Of a DNA stretch of 64,000 bases, positions 49,664 to 58,296 are shown in pieces; position 1 is the stretch's first letter, and each line of letters begins with the position of its first letter. The DNA is taken from the NCBI RefSeq assembly GCF_018739885.1, contig NZ_JADOES010000008.1, positions 62,001 to 126,000 on the forward strand, read 5' to 3'. Source of the stretch: Leptothoe spongobia TAU-MAC 1115 (GTDB lineage Bacteria > Cyanobacteriota > Cyanobacteriia > Phormidesmidales > Phormidesmidaceae). The notes under the pieces are model-generated. The model did no database searches. It was given only the letters and a program-made list of their open reading frames with translations, and was not told where the DNA came from. Made by a program: the position numbers and the translations under genes.

Positions 49664-50101
49664 ATGCAAATTAAATTAGCCCTCAGCACAGCTATATTAG
49701 GCACGATTACAGTTGCAATAGCGTCAGCGCTGACTGGTCAGGTCGCAGGCTATGCCAAAACCAGCAGCTATGACTTGTCCGAAACCCAAGCTCGCACCTG
49801 CCCAGCATTGACTGGTGAAACGATTACAGCACTTGATTTAAGCGCACAAATCTCCACCCTGTCCAATGCCGCTGACGCCAATAGGCTGCTGGCTATTACC
49901 GCATTGTGCAACGGATATGGCTATGGAGGAGCAGAAGAATTTACTGCCGACCAAACCTCGGCAGCTCTGCAATCAACAACAGAAGCAGGCTCTAGCTCAT
50001 TTCTCTACATCAATGAACATCCAACTCTACCCACACCCCAGGAAGCTGCAGAATTTGACCAGCTTCCCCAGGATCGAGTTGAATTTAAAGCCCCGATTTA
50101 G
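49664..50101 (+). CDS. Small secreted protein, unknown
   Basis: 145 residues with a signal peptide (MQIKLALSTAILGTITVAIA, cleavage near residue 30). The mature domain has two cysteines (TCPALTG and ALCNGYG) that may form a disulfide, and an acidic Pro-rich end (HPTLPTPQEAAEFDQLPQDR). No family is recognised. ATG at 49664 is preferred over GTG at 49655. It is followed by tatA after about 200 bases. Confidence 0.65.
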   Translation: MQIKLALSTAILGTITVAIASALTGQVAGYAKTSSYDLSETQARTCPALTGETITALDLSAQISTLSNAADANRLLAITALCNGYGYGGAEEFTADQTSAALQSTTEAGSSSFLYINEHPTLPTPQEAAEFDQLPQDRVEFKAPI

Positions 50102-50308
50102 AACGAAATAATAAGTTTCAACAATACTGCTCTAGACACACCCATCAGAATCTCTCTTTCTACCCAAAAAAAATATTAAACTAGTGTGTTTTTGTTTTTC
50201 ATACACTATGTAAATTCATAGTTCGCAAAGGTTTAGGTCCTGCTACGACTGACAGGTCAAGACCTGATGGCTGCGGTATAGTAGTTGAGACATTCATGGA
50301 AAGGTGCC

Positions 50309-50500
50309 ATGTTCGGTTTAGGTTGGCCAGAGGTGGGCATTATTGCCATTGTCGCCGTTTTAATTTTTGGGCCCAAGAAAATCCCTGAGTTGGGCAGCGC
50401 CCTGGGGAAAACCCTGCGTGGGTTCAAAGACGAGATGGATGCAGAAGTAGCAGCTGACTTTGAAGATGCCGACTACGTAGAGGATCCGGAACAAAGTTAA
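50309..50500 (+). CDS. tatA: Sec-independent protein translocase TatA
   Basis: 63 residues: a single N-terminal transmembrane helix (MFGLGWPEVGIIAIVAVLIF), the FGPKKIPELGSALGKTLRGF amphipathic helix with the conserved Phe-Gly and Lys pair, and an acidic tail. TatA oligomers form the translocation pore of the twin-arginine pathway in thylakoid and plasma membranes. ATG at 50309 follows GGAAAGG; longer frames starting at 50285 are unlikely. tatC is not adjacent. A strong terminator lies 86 bases downstream. Confidence 0.93.
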   Translation: MFGLGWPEVGIIAIVAVLIFGPKKIPELGSALGKTLRGFKDEMDAEVAADFEDADYVEDPEQS

Positions 50501-50519
50501 ATCAATATAGTCTGTGAAT

Positions 50520-50553
50520 GTAGTAGGTACACATGGTTGGAGCTACCTACTAC
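50520..50553 (+). repeat. Hairpin downstream of tatA
   Basis: GTAGTAGGTA pairs with TACCTACTAC (10 bp), 20 bases after the tatA stop and ahead of the true terminator. It may protect the short message. Confidence 0.55.
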
Positions 50554-50586
50554 TAGCAGCGTCTAGTGAGCATATAGTAGGCATTT

Positions 50587-50619
50587 CAGGGAGATGAATC
50601 GCCATCTCCCTGTTTTTTT
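50587..50619 (+). terminator. Intrinsic terminator of tatA
   Basis: A perfect 10-bp stem (CAGGGAGATG with CATCTCCCTG), loop AATCGC, and seven T directly after. Confidence 0.92.
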
Positions 50620-50658
50620 GATCTATTAGGAAACCTGATCCAGGAGCAGCCCTGTAGG

Positions 50659-50823
50659 TAAGTAGGTTATCCAAATTAGGCTTCAGACACCGAGGCCCCC
50701 TTCCGTCCCCCAATCCTGGGGGAGACTAGACTCAAAGCCCCCAGGATTGGGGGTTTGGGGGCATATTCGAGGAGACCAAACTCCTGATCCTCCATCTTAT
50801 AAATGATTAGGCCAACCTACTTA
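50659..50823 (+). mobile_element. 165-bp MITE, copy 1 (TA-flanked)
   Basis: A short non-coding element with near-terminal inverted repeats: left TAAGTAGGTT, right AACCTACTTA. If the outer TA is the duplicated target, the repeat is AGTAGGTT, as for IS630/Tc1-mariner elements. The interior holds a GC-rich palindrome around CCCCCAATCCTGGGGG. The same element, inverted and a few bases different, is at 60823-60987. It has no ORF and depends on a transposase elsewhere. Confidence 0.85.
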
Positions 50824-50847
50824 CCCCTAAAAAAGGATTCACCTAAA

Positions 50848-50917
50848 CCACGTCCAAGTTGAAACCTGTAGTTTCTCCTACGGTAAAACTCCAGTTCTGG
50901 ACGTGGACAAGGTTTAA
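50848..50917 (-). repeat. Dispersed ~70-bp repeat, copy B (purB 3' end)
   Basis: The reverse complement of this segment matches 15495-15568, the groES leader, at most positions. Its ends CCACGTCCA / TGGACGTGG form a 9-bp inverted repeat here, which is less complete in copy A. The right end includes the purB stop codon. It may act as the 3' hairpin of purB. Confidence 0.8.
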
Positions 50918-52239
50918 ATACCCAATCGCTGATAGACCGTATCCAGATTTCTCAGCTGATAGTCAGGGTTAAAGGCTGCTTTAATTTCATCTGCCGTCAG
51001 TTTTTCCTTGACCTGAGGGTCTTGAGAGATTAAAGCATAGAAGTCACCCCCCTCAACATTCCATGCAGCATGGGCACTTTGCTGCACAATCCGATAAGCA
51101 TCCTCACGGGCAAACCCTTTTTCCACCAGGGATAGGAGCACCCGTTGGCTAAAGACCACACCGCCGTACATGTTCATGTTGCGTTTCATGTTTTCGGGGT
51201 AGATCTGCAGGTTTTGCACCAGCTTAGTGGTCTCAACCAACATGAAATGCATCAAAATACAGCTGTCAGGGAAGATTACCCGTTCTACGGAACTATGGGA
51301 AATATCCCGCTCATGCCATAGGGCCACATTCTCTAGGGCAGCCAGGGCATTGGTGCGAATAATGCGGGCCAGACCGGTCAAACGCTCAGATTTAATCGGG
51401 TTGCGCTTATGGGGCATAGCCGAAGATCCCTTTTGCCCCTTAGCAAAAAATTCTTCAACTTCTAGCACGTCGGTACGCTGCAAATTACGAATTTCGACAG
51501 CAAACCGTTCGATGGACGCCGCTAGGCCAGCCAATGTGGTCATAAACTCGGCATGGACATCCCGTGAGATCACCTGAGTTGAAGCCGTGTCAGGCTTAAG
51601 CCCCAGCTTCTGACAGGTCAGCGCTTCGATTTCAGGATCGATGTTGGCATAGGTACCCACGGCTCCTGATATTTGGCCAACAGAAATTTCATCCTGGATC
51701 CGGCAAAGACGCTCACGATGCCGCAATACTTCAGCCAGCCAGCCAGCCAGCTTAAAACCAAAGGTCATGGGCTCAGCGTGAATCCCATGAGAGCGACCGA
51801 TCATCACGGTATTGCGGTGGTCCTGGGCCTTGTTACGAATAACCTGGATTAACTTTTCGACATGGGACAAAATCACTTTGTGACTGGCTACGATCTGTAA
51901 AGAAAGCGCCGTATCAAGCACATCGGAACTCGTCATTCCCAGGTGGATATAACGGCCCGCATCACCAACGTACTCATTAACATTGGTCAAAAATGCAATC
52001 ACATCGTGGCGGACTTCGGCTTCTATCTCCAGAATGCGCGCCACGTCAAAATTCGCTTTGGCTTTGATTTCGTCCACCGCTGCTTGAGGAATGCGACCCA
52101 ATTCAGCCTGGGCTTCGCAGACGGCGATCTCAACCTGTAGCCAAGTTTTGAATTTGTACTCGTCAGTCCAAAGTTCGCCCATCTCGGGCAGGGTGTAACG
52201 TTCAATCAAAACTAGTGTCGCAGGATACAACCGATCCAT
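50914..52239 (-). CDS. purB: Adenylosuccinate lyase
   Basis: Cytoplasmic enzyme that splits adenylosuccinate to AMP and SAICAR to AICAR in purine synthesis. It has 441 residues from ATG 52239. A TTG at 52209 (LIERYTLPEMGELWTDEYK) gives the usual N-terminus and may be the true start. Signatures are HLGMTSSDVLDTALSLQIV (about residue 100), GRSHGIHAEPMTFGFKLAG (about 150) and the fumarase/lyase loop GSSAMPHKRNPIKSERL (about 270). The stop lies in a dispersed repeat. The start of the gene is about 230 bases from the small ORF upstream. Confidence 0.96.
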   Translation of the reverse strand: MDRLYPATLVLIERYTLPEMGELWTDEYKFKTWLQVEIAVCEAQAELGRIPQAAVDEIKAKANFDVARILEIEAEVRHDVIAFLTNVNEYVGDAGRYIHLGMTSSDVLDTALSLQIVASHKVILSHVEKLIQVIRNKAQDHRNTVMIGRSHGIHAEPMTFGFKLAGWLAEVLRHRERLCRIQDEISVGQISGAVGTYANIDPEIEALTCQKLGLKPDTASTQVISRDVHAEFMTTLAGLAASIERFAVEIRNLQRTDVLEVEEFFAKGQKGSSAMPHKRNPIKSERLTGLARIIRTNALAALENVALWHERDISHSSVERVIFPDSCILMHFMLVETTKLVQNLQIYPENMKRNMNMYGGVVFSQRVLLSLVEKGFAREDAYRIVQQSAHAAWNVEGGDFYALISQDPQVKEKLTADEIKAAFNPDYQLRNLDTVYQRLGI

Positions 52240-52390
52240 TGTAAGCGGGTGGTCACCGGTTGCTAAGTCGAAATTAATAATAGTGAGGATTTGATCACAC
52301 GCTGGTTAACCATCCGCATTGATGACACAACGCCCCCTCGCCGTCACGGCAGGAACCTTTTTGGTATAGAAATAAACCGTAAACAAGCAT

Positions 52391-52425
52391 AAATCCTCCA
52401 GGAGATTAGAGCACCTGGAGGATTT
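52391..52425 (-). terminator. Hairpin between the small membrane ORF and purB
   Basis: AAATCCTCCAGG pairs with CCTGGAGGATTT (12 bp, perfect). On the minus strand it follows the stop of the 54-aa ORF by about 45 bases and would separate that transcript from purB. Confidence 0.7.
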
Positions 52426-52471
52426 ACTTTTATATTCATCAGAAAGATTAGCAGTCAGACCCGGAACAGCC

Positions 52472-52636
52472 TTAATCGACTTCAATCGATTCGAAGGAGC
52501 TGAGTACAGACCATGATAGACGCGTTGCTACGGTCGCAAGAGCAATAATGGCAACCATAGCTAGGACGGCATAGGGCATATGCAGTCCAAACAAAATCAT
52601 ACTGATAAGTATTAGGGCAAGCAGTGTAAGATCCAA
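52472..52636 (-). CDS. Small two-helix membrane protein (54 aa), unknown
   Basis: A TTG at 52636 opens a frame with two hydrophobic helices: LTLLALILISMILFGLHM and AVLAMVAIIALATVATRL, then a short acidic tail ESIEVD. GAGGACAAGG lies just upstream and can act as a ribosome site. It is flanked by its own terminator hairpin and lies in otherwise empty DNA. I recognise no family. Small membrane proteins of this size are common in cyanobacteria and easily missed; this one has not been checked for conservation. Confidence 0.6.
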   Translation of the reverse strand: MDLTLLALILISMILFGLHMPYAVLAMVAIIALATVATRLSWSVLSSFESIEVD

Positions 52637-52776
52637 AGCCTTGTCCTCAAAATATTGCTGTCACTATTAATAATAGATATTTCGCCGAAGGAGTATTAAC
52701 TTAGGCAAAAAACTTATTAATGGTTCATGTTCATGTAAGGATAGTCGTAGAGCTGGGCTAAACTTAGCCGGAGCAA

Positions 52777-54231
52777 CTATGTCTGGAATGCTTTAGCAAT
52801 AAGGTGTATACCTGATTTTATCTGTTCCTCGTTAATGGCCGTGTAGCCAAATACAAACTCGCCCGTATTATGAGGCATTTCATACTGGGCCTGAGCGCTA
52901 CATATTTCTACACCAATACTCGCGGCCCTAGCTACAGCTTCATCATCTGTCAGGCTCAGAGGCAGCTTAGCCATCACATGCAGACCGGCACTATCACCTA
53001 AAATTTCAACCGCCTGACCAAAGTGTTTATACAGAGCCTGCACAAGGGTATCGCGACGGCTTTCGTAACACAGACGCATTTTTCGAATATGACGCTCTAA
53101 ATGTCCCGCTGCAATAAATTCTGCCAATGCTGACTGTGTCAGGGTGGCTGGCTGCCGATCTGCCAACCATTTTGCCTGGCCAAATACCTCTACCAAAGAC
53201 TCGGGCAATACCAGGTAGCCCAGGCGAATGCTCGGGAACATCACCTTGGAAAAAGTACCTACATACAGTACTGAGGCATGGGTATCTAAACCATGAAGTG
53301 ATGGAATGGGACGTCCCCCATAACGATACTCACTGTCATAGTCGTCTTCAACAATAAGCGTCCCAGTTTTCCATGCCCACTGCAACAACGCTAATCGTCG
53401 AGGCAATGACAGCAAGGCTCCCGTGGGAAATTGATGGGAAGGTGTCACATAGACTAAGCGTGGTTTGACGTTGTTATTGATCAACGCATCGACCACCAAT
53501 CCACCACGATCTAACGGGATGGGCAACAACTCTGCCCCATTCGACTTAAAAATATGACGGGCACCGCGATAGCCCGGCTCCTCAATCGCAACACTATCAC
53601 CAGGATTGACTAATAGTTGAGTAATCAGACTCAATGCCTGCTGACTACCATTGGTAATCAGCACTTGATCAGGGGTACATCGGACTGCACGCGCCTGTTG
53701 TAAATAGTCAGCAACAGCTTGACGCAAGGGCTGATAACCGGTGGATGCTGTTGCATAGTCAAGCCAGTGATAGGTTTTACGACAATGTTTGGATAACAGT
53801 TTTCGCCATAGCTCTACTGGAAAAAGATCAAGGGCAGGCTGACCGTAGCGAAAGCTAATCCTAAACTCTCCTCCGGCAGTTCTCACGGGTGACTGTTTGA
53901 CCCGATTGCCATAGTCAGATAAGAGAATCTCGACAGCAGCCTGATGTTGATGGTCTAACGGCTCAGCTGTAAGTAGACTGTCGGGAAGTTGATCACAGAC
54001 GTAGGTCCCTGCCCCCAGTCGAGTTTGTAAATAGCCTTCGCTGATCAGCTGGTCATAGCCCTGGGTAACCGTAGTGCGAGACAGGCCTAGAGACTTTGCT
54101 AGCGATCGCGAAGCAGGCAAGCGCTGACCAGACTGGAGTCGACCGGAGAGAATGGCCCATCGCAGCTGGCTGTAAATCTGCTGATGGAGAGGGTCTGATC
54201 GAGATGAATCAATAACGAGGGCCAATTCCAT
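52777..54231 (-). CDS. MocR-type regulator (GntR HTH fused to aminotransferase fold)
   Basis: 484 residues. The N-terminal GntR winged helix (about 10-75) shows DPLHQQIYSQLRWAILSGRL and RTTVTQGYDQLISEGYLQTR. The C-terminal 380 residues have an aminotransferase fold with LITNGSQQALSLITQLLV, LIVEDDYDSEYRYGGRPIPS and the PLP lysine in VGTFSKVMFPSIRLGYLV. Such proteins (PdxR, GabR) sense PLP or an amino compound. It is divergent from a PNPOx-like gene, the usual context for a vitamin B6-related regulator. ATG at 54231. Confidence 0.9.
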   Translation of the reverse strand: MELALVIDSSRSDPLHQQIYSQLRWAILSGRLQSGQRLPASRSLAKSLGLSRTTVTQGYDQLISEGYLQTRLGAGTYVCDQLPDSLLTAEPLDHQHQAAVEILLSDYGNRVKQSPVRTAGGEFRISFRYGQPALDLFPVELWRKLLSKHCRKTYHWLDYATASTGYQPLRQAVADYLQQARAVRCTPDQVLITNGSQQALSLITQLLVNPGDSVAIEEPGYRGARHIFKSNGAELLPIPLDRGGLVVDALINNNVKPRLVYVTPSHQFPTGALLSLPRRLALLQWAWKTGTLIVEDDYDSEYRYGGRPIPSLHGLDTHASVLYVGTFSKVMFPSIRLGYLVLPESLVEVFGQAKWLADRQPATLTQSALAEFIAAGHLERHIRKMRLCYESRRDTLVQALYKHFGQAVEILGDSAGLHVMAKLPLSLTDDEAVARAASIGVEICSAQAQYEMPHNTGEFVFGYTAINEEQIKSGIHLIAKAFQT

Positions 54232-54371
54232 GGATAATCACCAAAATTGGACTGATAGTTTAATTATAAATTGGCTCTAGCCGAGGGCCAATTAGTGAGG
54301 ATAAGGTGGTTTTGTCAGTTGGGAATCCAGTGAAAGCTATCTGGAGAGATCGATAGTCAGGAGATAACACT
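54232..54371. promoter_or_regulatory. MocR/PNPOx divergent control region
   Basis: AAATTGG occurs at 54244-54250 and 54268-54274 (24 bases apart), and its mirror CCAATTA at 54288-54294. ATTGGC...GCCAAT also forms an inverted repeat. Direct repeats of this kind are typical MocR operators, so this is a candidate binding site. Confidence 0.5.
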
Positions 54372-55019
54372 ATGAAAACAGCACGAACTCAGGTAAAGCG
54401 TGTGCCTAAGCGTGGCCATTATGATTCAGAAACAGTCTATTCCGTTTTAGACGCAGGATTAATTTGTCATGTGGGTTTTGCCGTAGAGGGACAACCGTTT
54501 GTCATTCCTACGGCCTATGGGCGGATGGATAATCGGTTATTTATCCATGGGGCATCGGCTAGCCGGATGCTGAAGTCACTACAGCAGGGAATTGAAGTCT
54601 GTGTAACGGTAACGCTGCTGGATGGTTTGGTACTGGCGCGGTCGGCCATGCACCATTCGATGAACTATCGTTCGGTGGTGCTGTTTGGCACAGCAGAGCT
54701 AGTCAGTGAGCGAGAGGACAAATGGCAAGCGCTTTATGCATTTACGGAACATGTGATGCCGGGTCGCTGGGCCGAAACGCGGGAGCCGAATGAACAGGAA
54801 TTGCGGGCAACGACGGTATTGGCGTTGCCCATTGATGAGGCATCGGCAAAGATTCGTACCGGCCCACCGGTCGATGATGCAGCGGATTATGAGTTGCCCC
54901 ATTGGGCTGGAGTCATCCCGTTAAACGTGCGGGCGGGAGATCCGATTGTGGATCCGCAGCTGACCAAAGGGATTGCGGTACCGGAGCATGTGGAACGATA
55001 TTTAAAGCTTGGGAACTGA
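54372..55019 (+). CDS. Pyridoxamine 5'-phosphate oxidase family protein
   Basis: A 215-residue flavin-binding split-barrel protein (Pyridox_ox_2-like). It has VGFAVEGQPFVIPTAYGRMD near residue 35, LFIHGASASRMLKSLQQG and LARSAMHHSMNYRSVVLFG, then the C-terminal LPIDEASAKIRTGPPVDD. It probably binds FMN or F420/heme; the reaction is unknown. It is divergent from a MocR regulator that likely controls it. The last 18 bases overlap the 3' end of the convergent VanZ gene. Confidence 0.85.
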   Translation: MKTARTQVKRVPKRGHYDSETVYSVLDAGLICHVGFAVEGQPFVIPTAYGRMDNRLFIHGASASRMLKSLQQGIEVCVTVTLLDGLVLARSAMHHSMNYRSVVLFGTAELVSEREDKWQALYAFTEHVMPGRWAETREPNEQELRATTVLALPIDEASAKIRTGPPVDDAADYELPHWAGVIPLNVRAGDPIVDPQLTKGIAVPEHVERYLKLGN

Positions 55020-55406
55020 TTGTTTGCCCCGCTGAGCCAAGCAATAGCCCAGCATTACCCCCATTAAGCTGCACACCAAATCCAGTGAATCTAGGGTTCG
55101 ATAGGGCGACATGCCCTGCACAATTTCTTCTGCCGTCATCACCAAACCAAATAAGCTCGGAAATACAGGTAGCCATCGCAAACCTTTAAAGTGTCGTCTA
55201 TTTAGGACTCTATGCCCCAGGAAACTGGCTGTAGCATAAAGAACGACATGACCAATTTTGTCGTAGTAAGGGATTTTTCCGAGGAGGGCATTGGGCAAAT
55301 TATTCGTATAGGCAGCCCATAGAATCAATAAAAATAGGCTGCCATAACCTGCAGCTAGCCATGCAATATGACGTTGGGACGCATTGAGTTTAGATGACGT
55401 TTTCAT
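55002..55406 (-). CDS. VanZ family membrane protein
   Basis: 134 residues with four predicted helices: IAWLAAGYGSLFLLILWAAY, a Pro-Asn-Leu-Lys loop then YDKIGHVVLYATASFLGHRV, LRWLPVFPSLFGLVMTAEEI and LDLVCSLMGVMLGYCLA. The DKIGHVVLYA and EEIVQG motifs are typical of VanZ-like proteins. The name comes from glycopeptide resistance, but most members are general membrane proteins of unknown function. It overlaps the PNPOx-like gene tail to tail. Confidence 0.82.
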   Translation of the reverse strand: MKTSSKLNASQRHIAWLAAGYGSLFLLILWAAYTNNLPNALLGKIPYYDKIGHVVLYATASFLGHRVLNRRHFKGLRWLPVFPSLFGLVMTAEEIVQGMSPYRTLDSLDLVCSLMGVMLGYCLAQRGKQSVPKL

Positions 55407-55500
55407 AGAATGGGGATACTGGGCTGTTATGTCGGACTATGGCAATCTACAGTGGGCAGCGTCCCCATCTCGGATACATCAACGGTATTTGGTATGAGCT

Positions 55501-56487
55501 ATGGACAATCAAGTTAGACGGTTAGGGCTAGGGCTAGGGGCACTTGCTTTGGTGATTGGCATGTTGGTGTTCCATGAGATTGCCTCTGAGGCACAGTTGG
55601 ATGCTTTGGTAGTGGATGGTGGGCGATTGCGATCGCACCTCCACGCTATCGTCGCCGAACGCTATACCGACCTAGCTCGCGCCCGTACCCGCGCCTACCT
55701 CGCCCAGCAGCTCCGGGACTATGGCTATAAACCTATTACTCAGTCATTTGGCTCCGGCGAAAGCAAAGGAACCAACCTTAGCGTTATCCGGCCAGGAATC
55801 CAAGATCCTGAGCATAAAATCCTGGTAGGTGCCCACTATGACACGGTTTTAGGTTCTCCTGGCGCAGATGACAATGCCAGTGCTGTCGTGGCAGCATTAG
55901 AAATCGCTCGTATTTTTGCCAATTATCCTACCGATAAAACGCTACAGATTGTCTTTTTTGATCAAGAGGAACTGCAGCCAGAAGGGGCTGGTCTAGTCGG
56001 TAGTAATGCCTTTGTGAGTGATGGGGCTAATCTCGACGGACTAGAGAGTGCGGTGATCTTAGAAATGTTGGGATATGCGTGCTATGAGCCCGGTTGTCAG
56101 AGCTATCCAGAGGGTTTAAAGCAAGATGGATTTCCGGATGTAGGAGACTTTATTGGCGTTATTGGTGATGCCGAACATCCAGATTTATTAGCGACATTTC
56201 AGACGAATGGGTTGGGTGAAACGGAGAGTCCCGAGGCAAGTTTACTAGCGGTGACACTGCCGGTGCCGGTGGGGGCATTAGCGTTTATGCCGGATCTGTT
56301 TCGGAGTGATCATGTCCCGTTTTGGTTGAAGGGGATTGGGGCGGTGATGGTGAGTGATACGGCGAATTTTCGAAATCCGAATTATCATCGGCCAAGTGAT
56401 TCGATTGATAGTTTGGATTTGGAGTTTTTGGAGAAAACTGCTCAATATGTGGTGGAACGGTTGGAAGTGTTGTTGGCGGTTGGTTGA
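55501..56487 (+). CDS. M28 family zinc aminopeptidase
   Basis: 328 residues, N-terminally anchored (GLGLGALALVIGMLVFHEIA). The M28 zinc motifs are clear: LVGAHYDTVLGSPGADDNAS (about residue 115, His and Asp), FFDQEELQPEGAGLVGSNAF (about 158, catalytic and ligand Glu), an acidic ligand in VILEMLGY, and DTANFRNPNYHRPSDSIDSL (late His). It is predicted to release N-terminal amino acids outside the cytoplasm or in the periplasm. It starts 95 bases downstream of the VanZ gene start, divergent from it. Confidence 0.88.
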   Translation: MDNQVRRLGLGLGALALVIGMLVFHEIASEAQLDALVVDGGRLRSHLHAIVAERYTDLARARTRAYLAQQLRDYGYKPITQSFGSGESKGTNLSVIRPGIQDPEHKILVGAHYDTVLGSPGADDNASAVVAALEIARIFANYPTDKTLQIVFFDQEELQPEGAGLVGSNAFVSDGANLDGLESAVILEMLGYACYEPGCQSYPEGLKQDGFPDVGDFIGVIGDAEHPDLLATFQTNGLGETESPEASLLAVTLPVPVGALAFMPDLFRSDHVPFWLKGIGAVMVSDTANFRNPNYHRPSDSIDSLDLEFLEKTAQYVVERLEVLLAVG

Positions 56488-56699
56488 GTAGTGATGGGGG
56501 TTGCTCAGGGCTTTCCTCCCCGAACCCCTCCATTCGTGGGGGCCTCGACTCCCCCACACCCCCCGAAAGTTGATTAGTTAGTTGCTCAGAACAAACTCGT
56601 TAGGTGAAATTGGGGTTACGGTTGGGTCGATTATGCAGGTTATCTCCTTGAAGCGTATAACTCTTGACAAGGAGGCATTAGAGAGTTACGCCAGCGACC

Positions 56700-58082
56700 T
56701 CATTGTTTTGGTGATAATGATTGGGATGTGGGTTCTTCTTCAACCTTAATCGGTTGCGGTGTAAATGGGGGGAGGACTGGCTCAGAAGGTTTTCCTGGTT
56801 GAGTTTGTCTGATCGATTCAGAAACGGGGGGTTGAATGAGGGGGGCTATATCGGAAGTTTTAGGGGGAATGTTTTTTGTGGGAGGTTCTGCTGTTGTTGG
56901 TTCTTCGTTGACAGGAGATGTTGGCTCTGTAATCTCAGGGGTAACGTCGTCTGGTTGTATGGCTGTTTCTGTGGATACTTGTTCAGACATTTCTTCACTA
57001 GTAGAGTCTGATTCTGATAATTCGAGATTGTTTCTAGTGGCAATGTCTTCTGATGAGGTTGGTTCTTGGTCCGGGTCTTCGATGATGTCGTCCTTGGCAG
57101 GGGGTAAAAGCAAAATTCGTTTTTTTGCTTTGGCAACGGGCACCATGAAGTCGGCAATCCGGTCTTCTATCCAGATCAGGCCAGCGCCTAGGGCTTCGGC
57201 TAGGGTGCTGATCAGACGGTAAAGGGCAACACTGCTGATCAGCAGACCGCTGGGGAGCTGATTGCCAAGGAGCGCGATCGCAACTGCCTCAAAGACACCA
57301 ACGCCGCCGGGGGCACCGGGCACCACTAACCCGAACAACCAGGCAATACTAAATGCCCCCATCACTGGGAGAAACTGACTCGGTTTTAAAGCTTGTAACG
57401 CCACAATCGTCATCACAAAGCCCATACCGCGCAAGGCTACAAACCCTAGCTCGCCCAGCAGCGATCGCCAGGGATAGGTTTGTAAGCGGAGGGTACTGGT
57501 AATCACTGTTAACCCTTGAGCCTGAGCTTTTGCTTTGCCCAGTTTTCGCAGGAGCGGGTTTAAAAAGCGTGGATGAATAGCCACTAACATCGCGACCAAC
57601 GCCCCTAGAGACAGGGCCAACAATCGCCAATCACTACTCCCAACGGTCAGGCTAAAGCTAATGGCAGCTAACCCCAGGGCAGCGGCAGCCATCAGTAACG
57701 GTTCTAACAGGACACCTACAATCGCGGCTCCCGTGGATGAGCCCGATGACTGCAATGCCCGCACCCGTCCGTAGAAGTGCCATACATTACCCGGTAAATA
57801 CTTGGCAATGTTGGTTTTGAGATAGACCACCGTAGACCAACGACCATCACGGGGCTGGCCGATGGTTTTCAAAATTAAATGCCAGACCCATCCCGACCAA
57901 ATATGCGCGATCAGCGTAATGCCCAGCGCAATCGTCAGCAGTGGCAAGGTAGCGTTTGTTAGTTCAAGGCTTCTGACCTCTTGCCAGTGGTCCTTTAGAG
58001 TTTTGGCAAGAAAGAACAGAATGCCACCGAACAAAAACCAGCGAAGGATGCGTTTAACCATGGGGGGAGAGAGCCAGCGCAT
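56700..58082 (-). CDS. Flippase-like / lysylphosphatidylglycerol synthetase TM family protein with acidic tail
   Basis: 460 residues. The first 310 form about eight helices with the UPF0104/LPG-synthetase membrane pattern (YLKTNIAKYLPGNVWHFYGR, VVPGAPGGVGVFEAVAIALL). The rest (about 315-460) is a soluble, Ser/Thr/Glu/Pro-rich tail without similarity to a known domain. Members flip or translocate lipids; this lacks the catalytic aminoacyl-transferase domain. The start is ATG 58082, with 58061 (MVKRILRWF) as alternative. Confidence 0.85.
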   Translation of the reverse strand: MRWLSPPMVKRILRWFLFGGILFFLAKTLKDHWQEVRSLELTNATLPLLTIALGITLIAHIWSGWVWHLILKTIGQPRDGRWSTVVYLKTNIAKYLPGNVWHFYGRVRALQSSGSSTGAAIVGVLLEPLLMAAAALGLAAISFSLTVGSSDWRLLALSLGALVAMLVAIHPRFLNPLLRKLGKAKAQAQGLTVITSTLRLQTYPWRSLLGELGFVALRGMGFVMTIVALQALKPSQFLPVMGAFSIAWLFGLVVPGAPGGVGVFEAVAIALLGNQLPSGLLISSVALYRLISTLAEALGAGLIWIEDRIADFMVPVAKAKKRILLLPPAKDDIIEDPDQEPTSSEDIATRNNLELSESDSTSEEMSEQVSTETAIQPDDVTPEITEPTSPVNEEPTTAEPPTKNIPPKTSDIAPLIQPPVSESIRQTQPGKPSEPVLPPFTPQPIKVEEEPTSQSLSPKQ

Positions 58083-58105
58083 AAAACGTCGGTGTGAAAC
58101 GATGG

Positions 58106-58166
58106 GACAGTGGTCGGTTTGACTTGCGGTCCATTAGACAGTGGTCGATTAGACAGTGGTCGATTA
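58106..58166 (+). repeat. 15-bp tandem repeat
   Basis: GACAGTGGTCGATTA occurs in tandem at 58137-58151 and 58152-58166, with a diverged copy at 58106. It is in the spacer upstream of the flippase-like gene and may overlap its promoter. Confidence 0.7.
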
Positions 58167-58296
58167 GACTGCAGTCACGAGTATTAAACCTTGTTCACGT
58201 TAAAAACTGTAGGGTTTGTAACTCAGATTTTGGATTTGGATGGGTAACTTTGAAGATAGGTTTAGCATATGGACGGTCAAAGCCCACATCTAGATC

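Noticed and set aside
50914..52239. purB disrupted by the repeat at its 3' end
   Set aside because: The full-length reading frame and motifs are intact; only the stop codon lies in the repeat.
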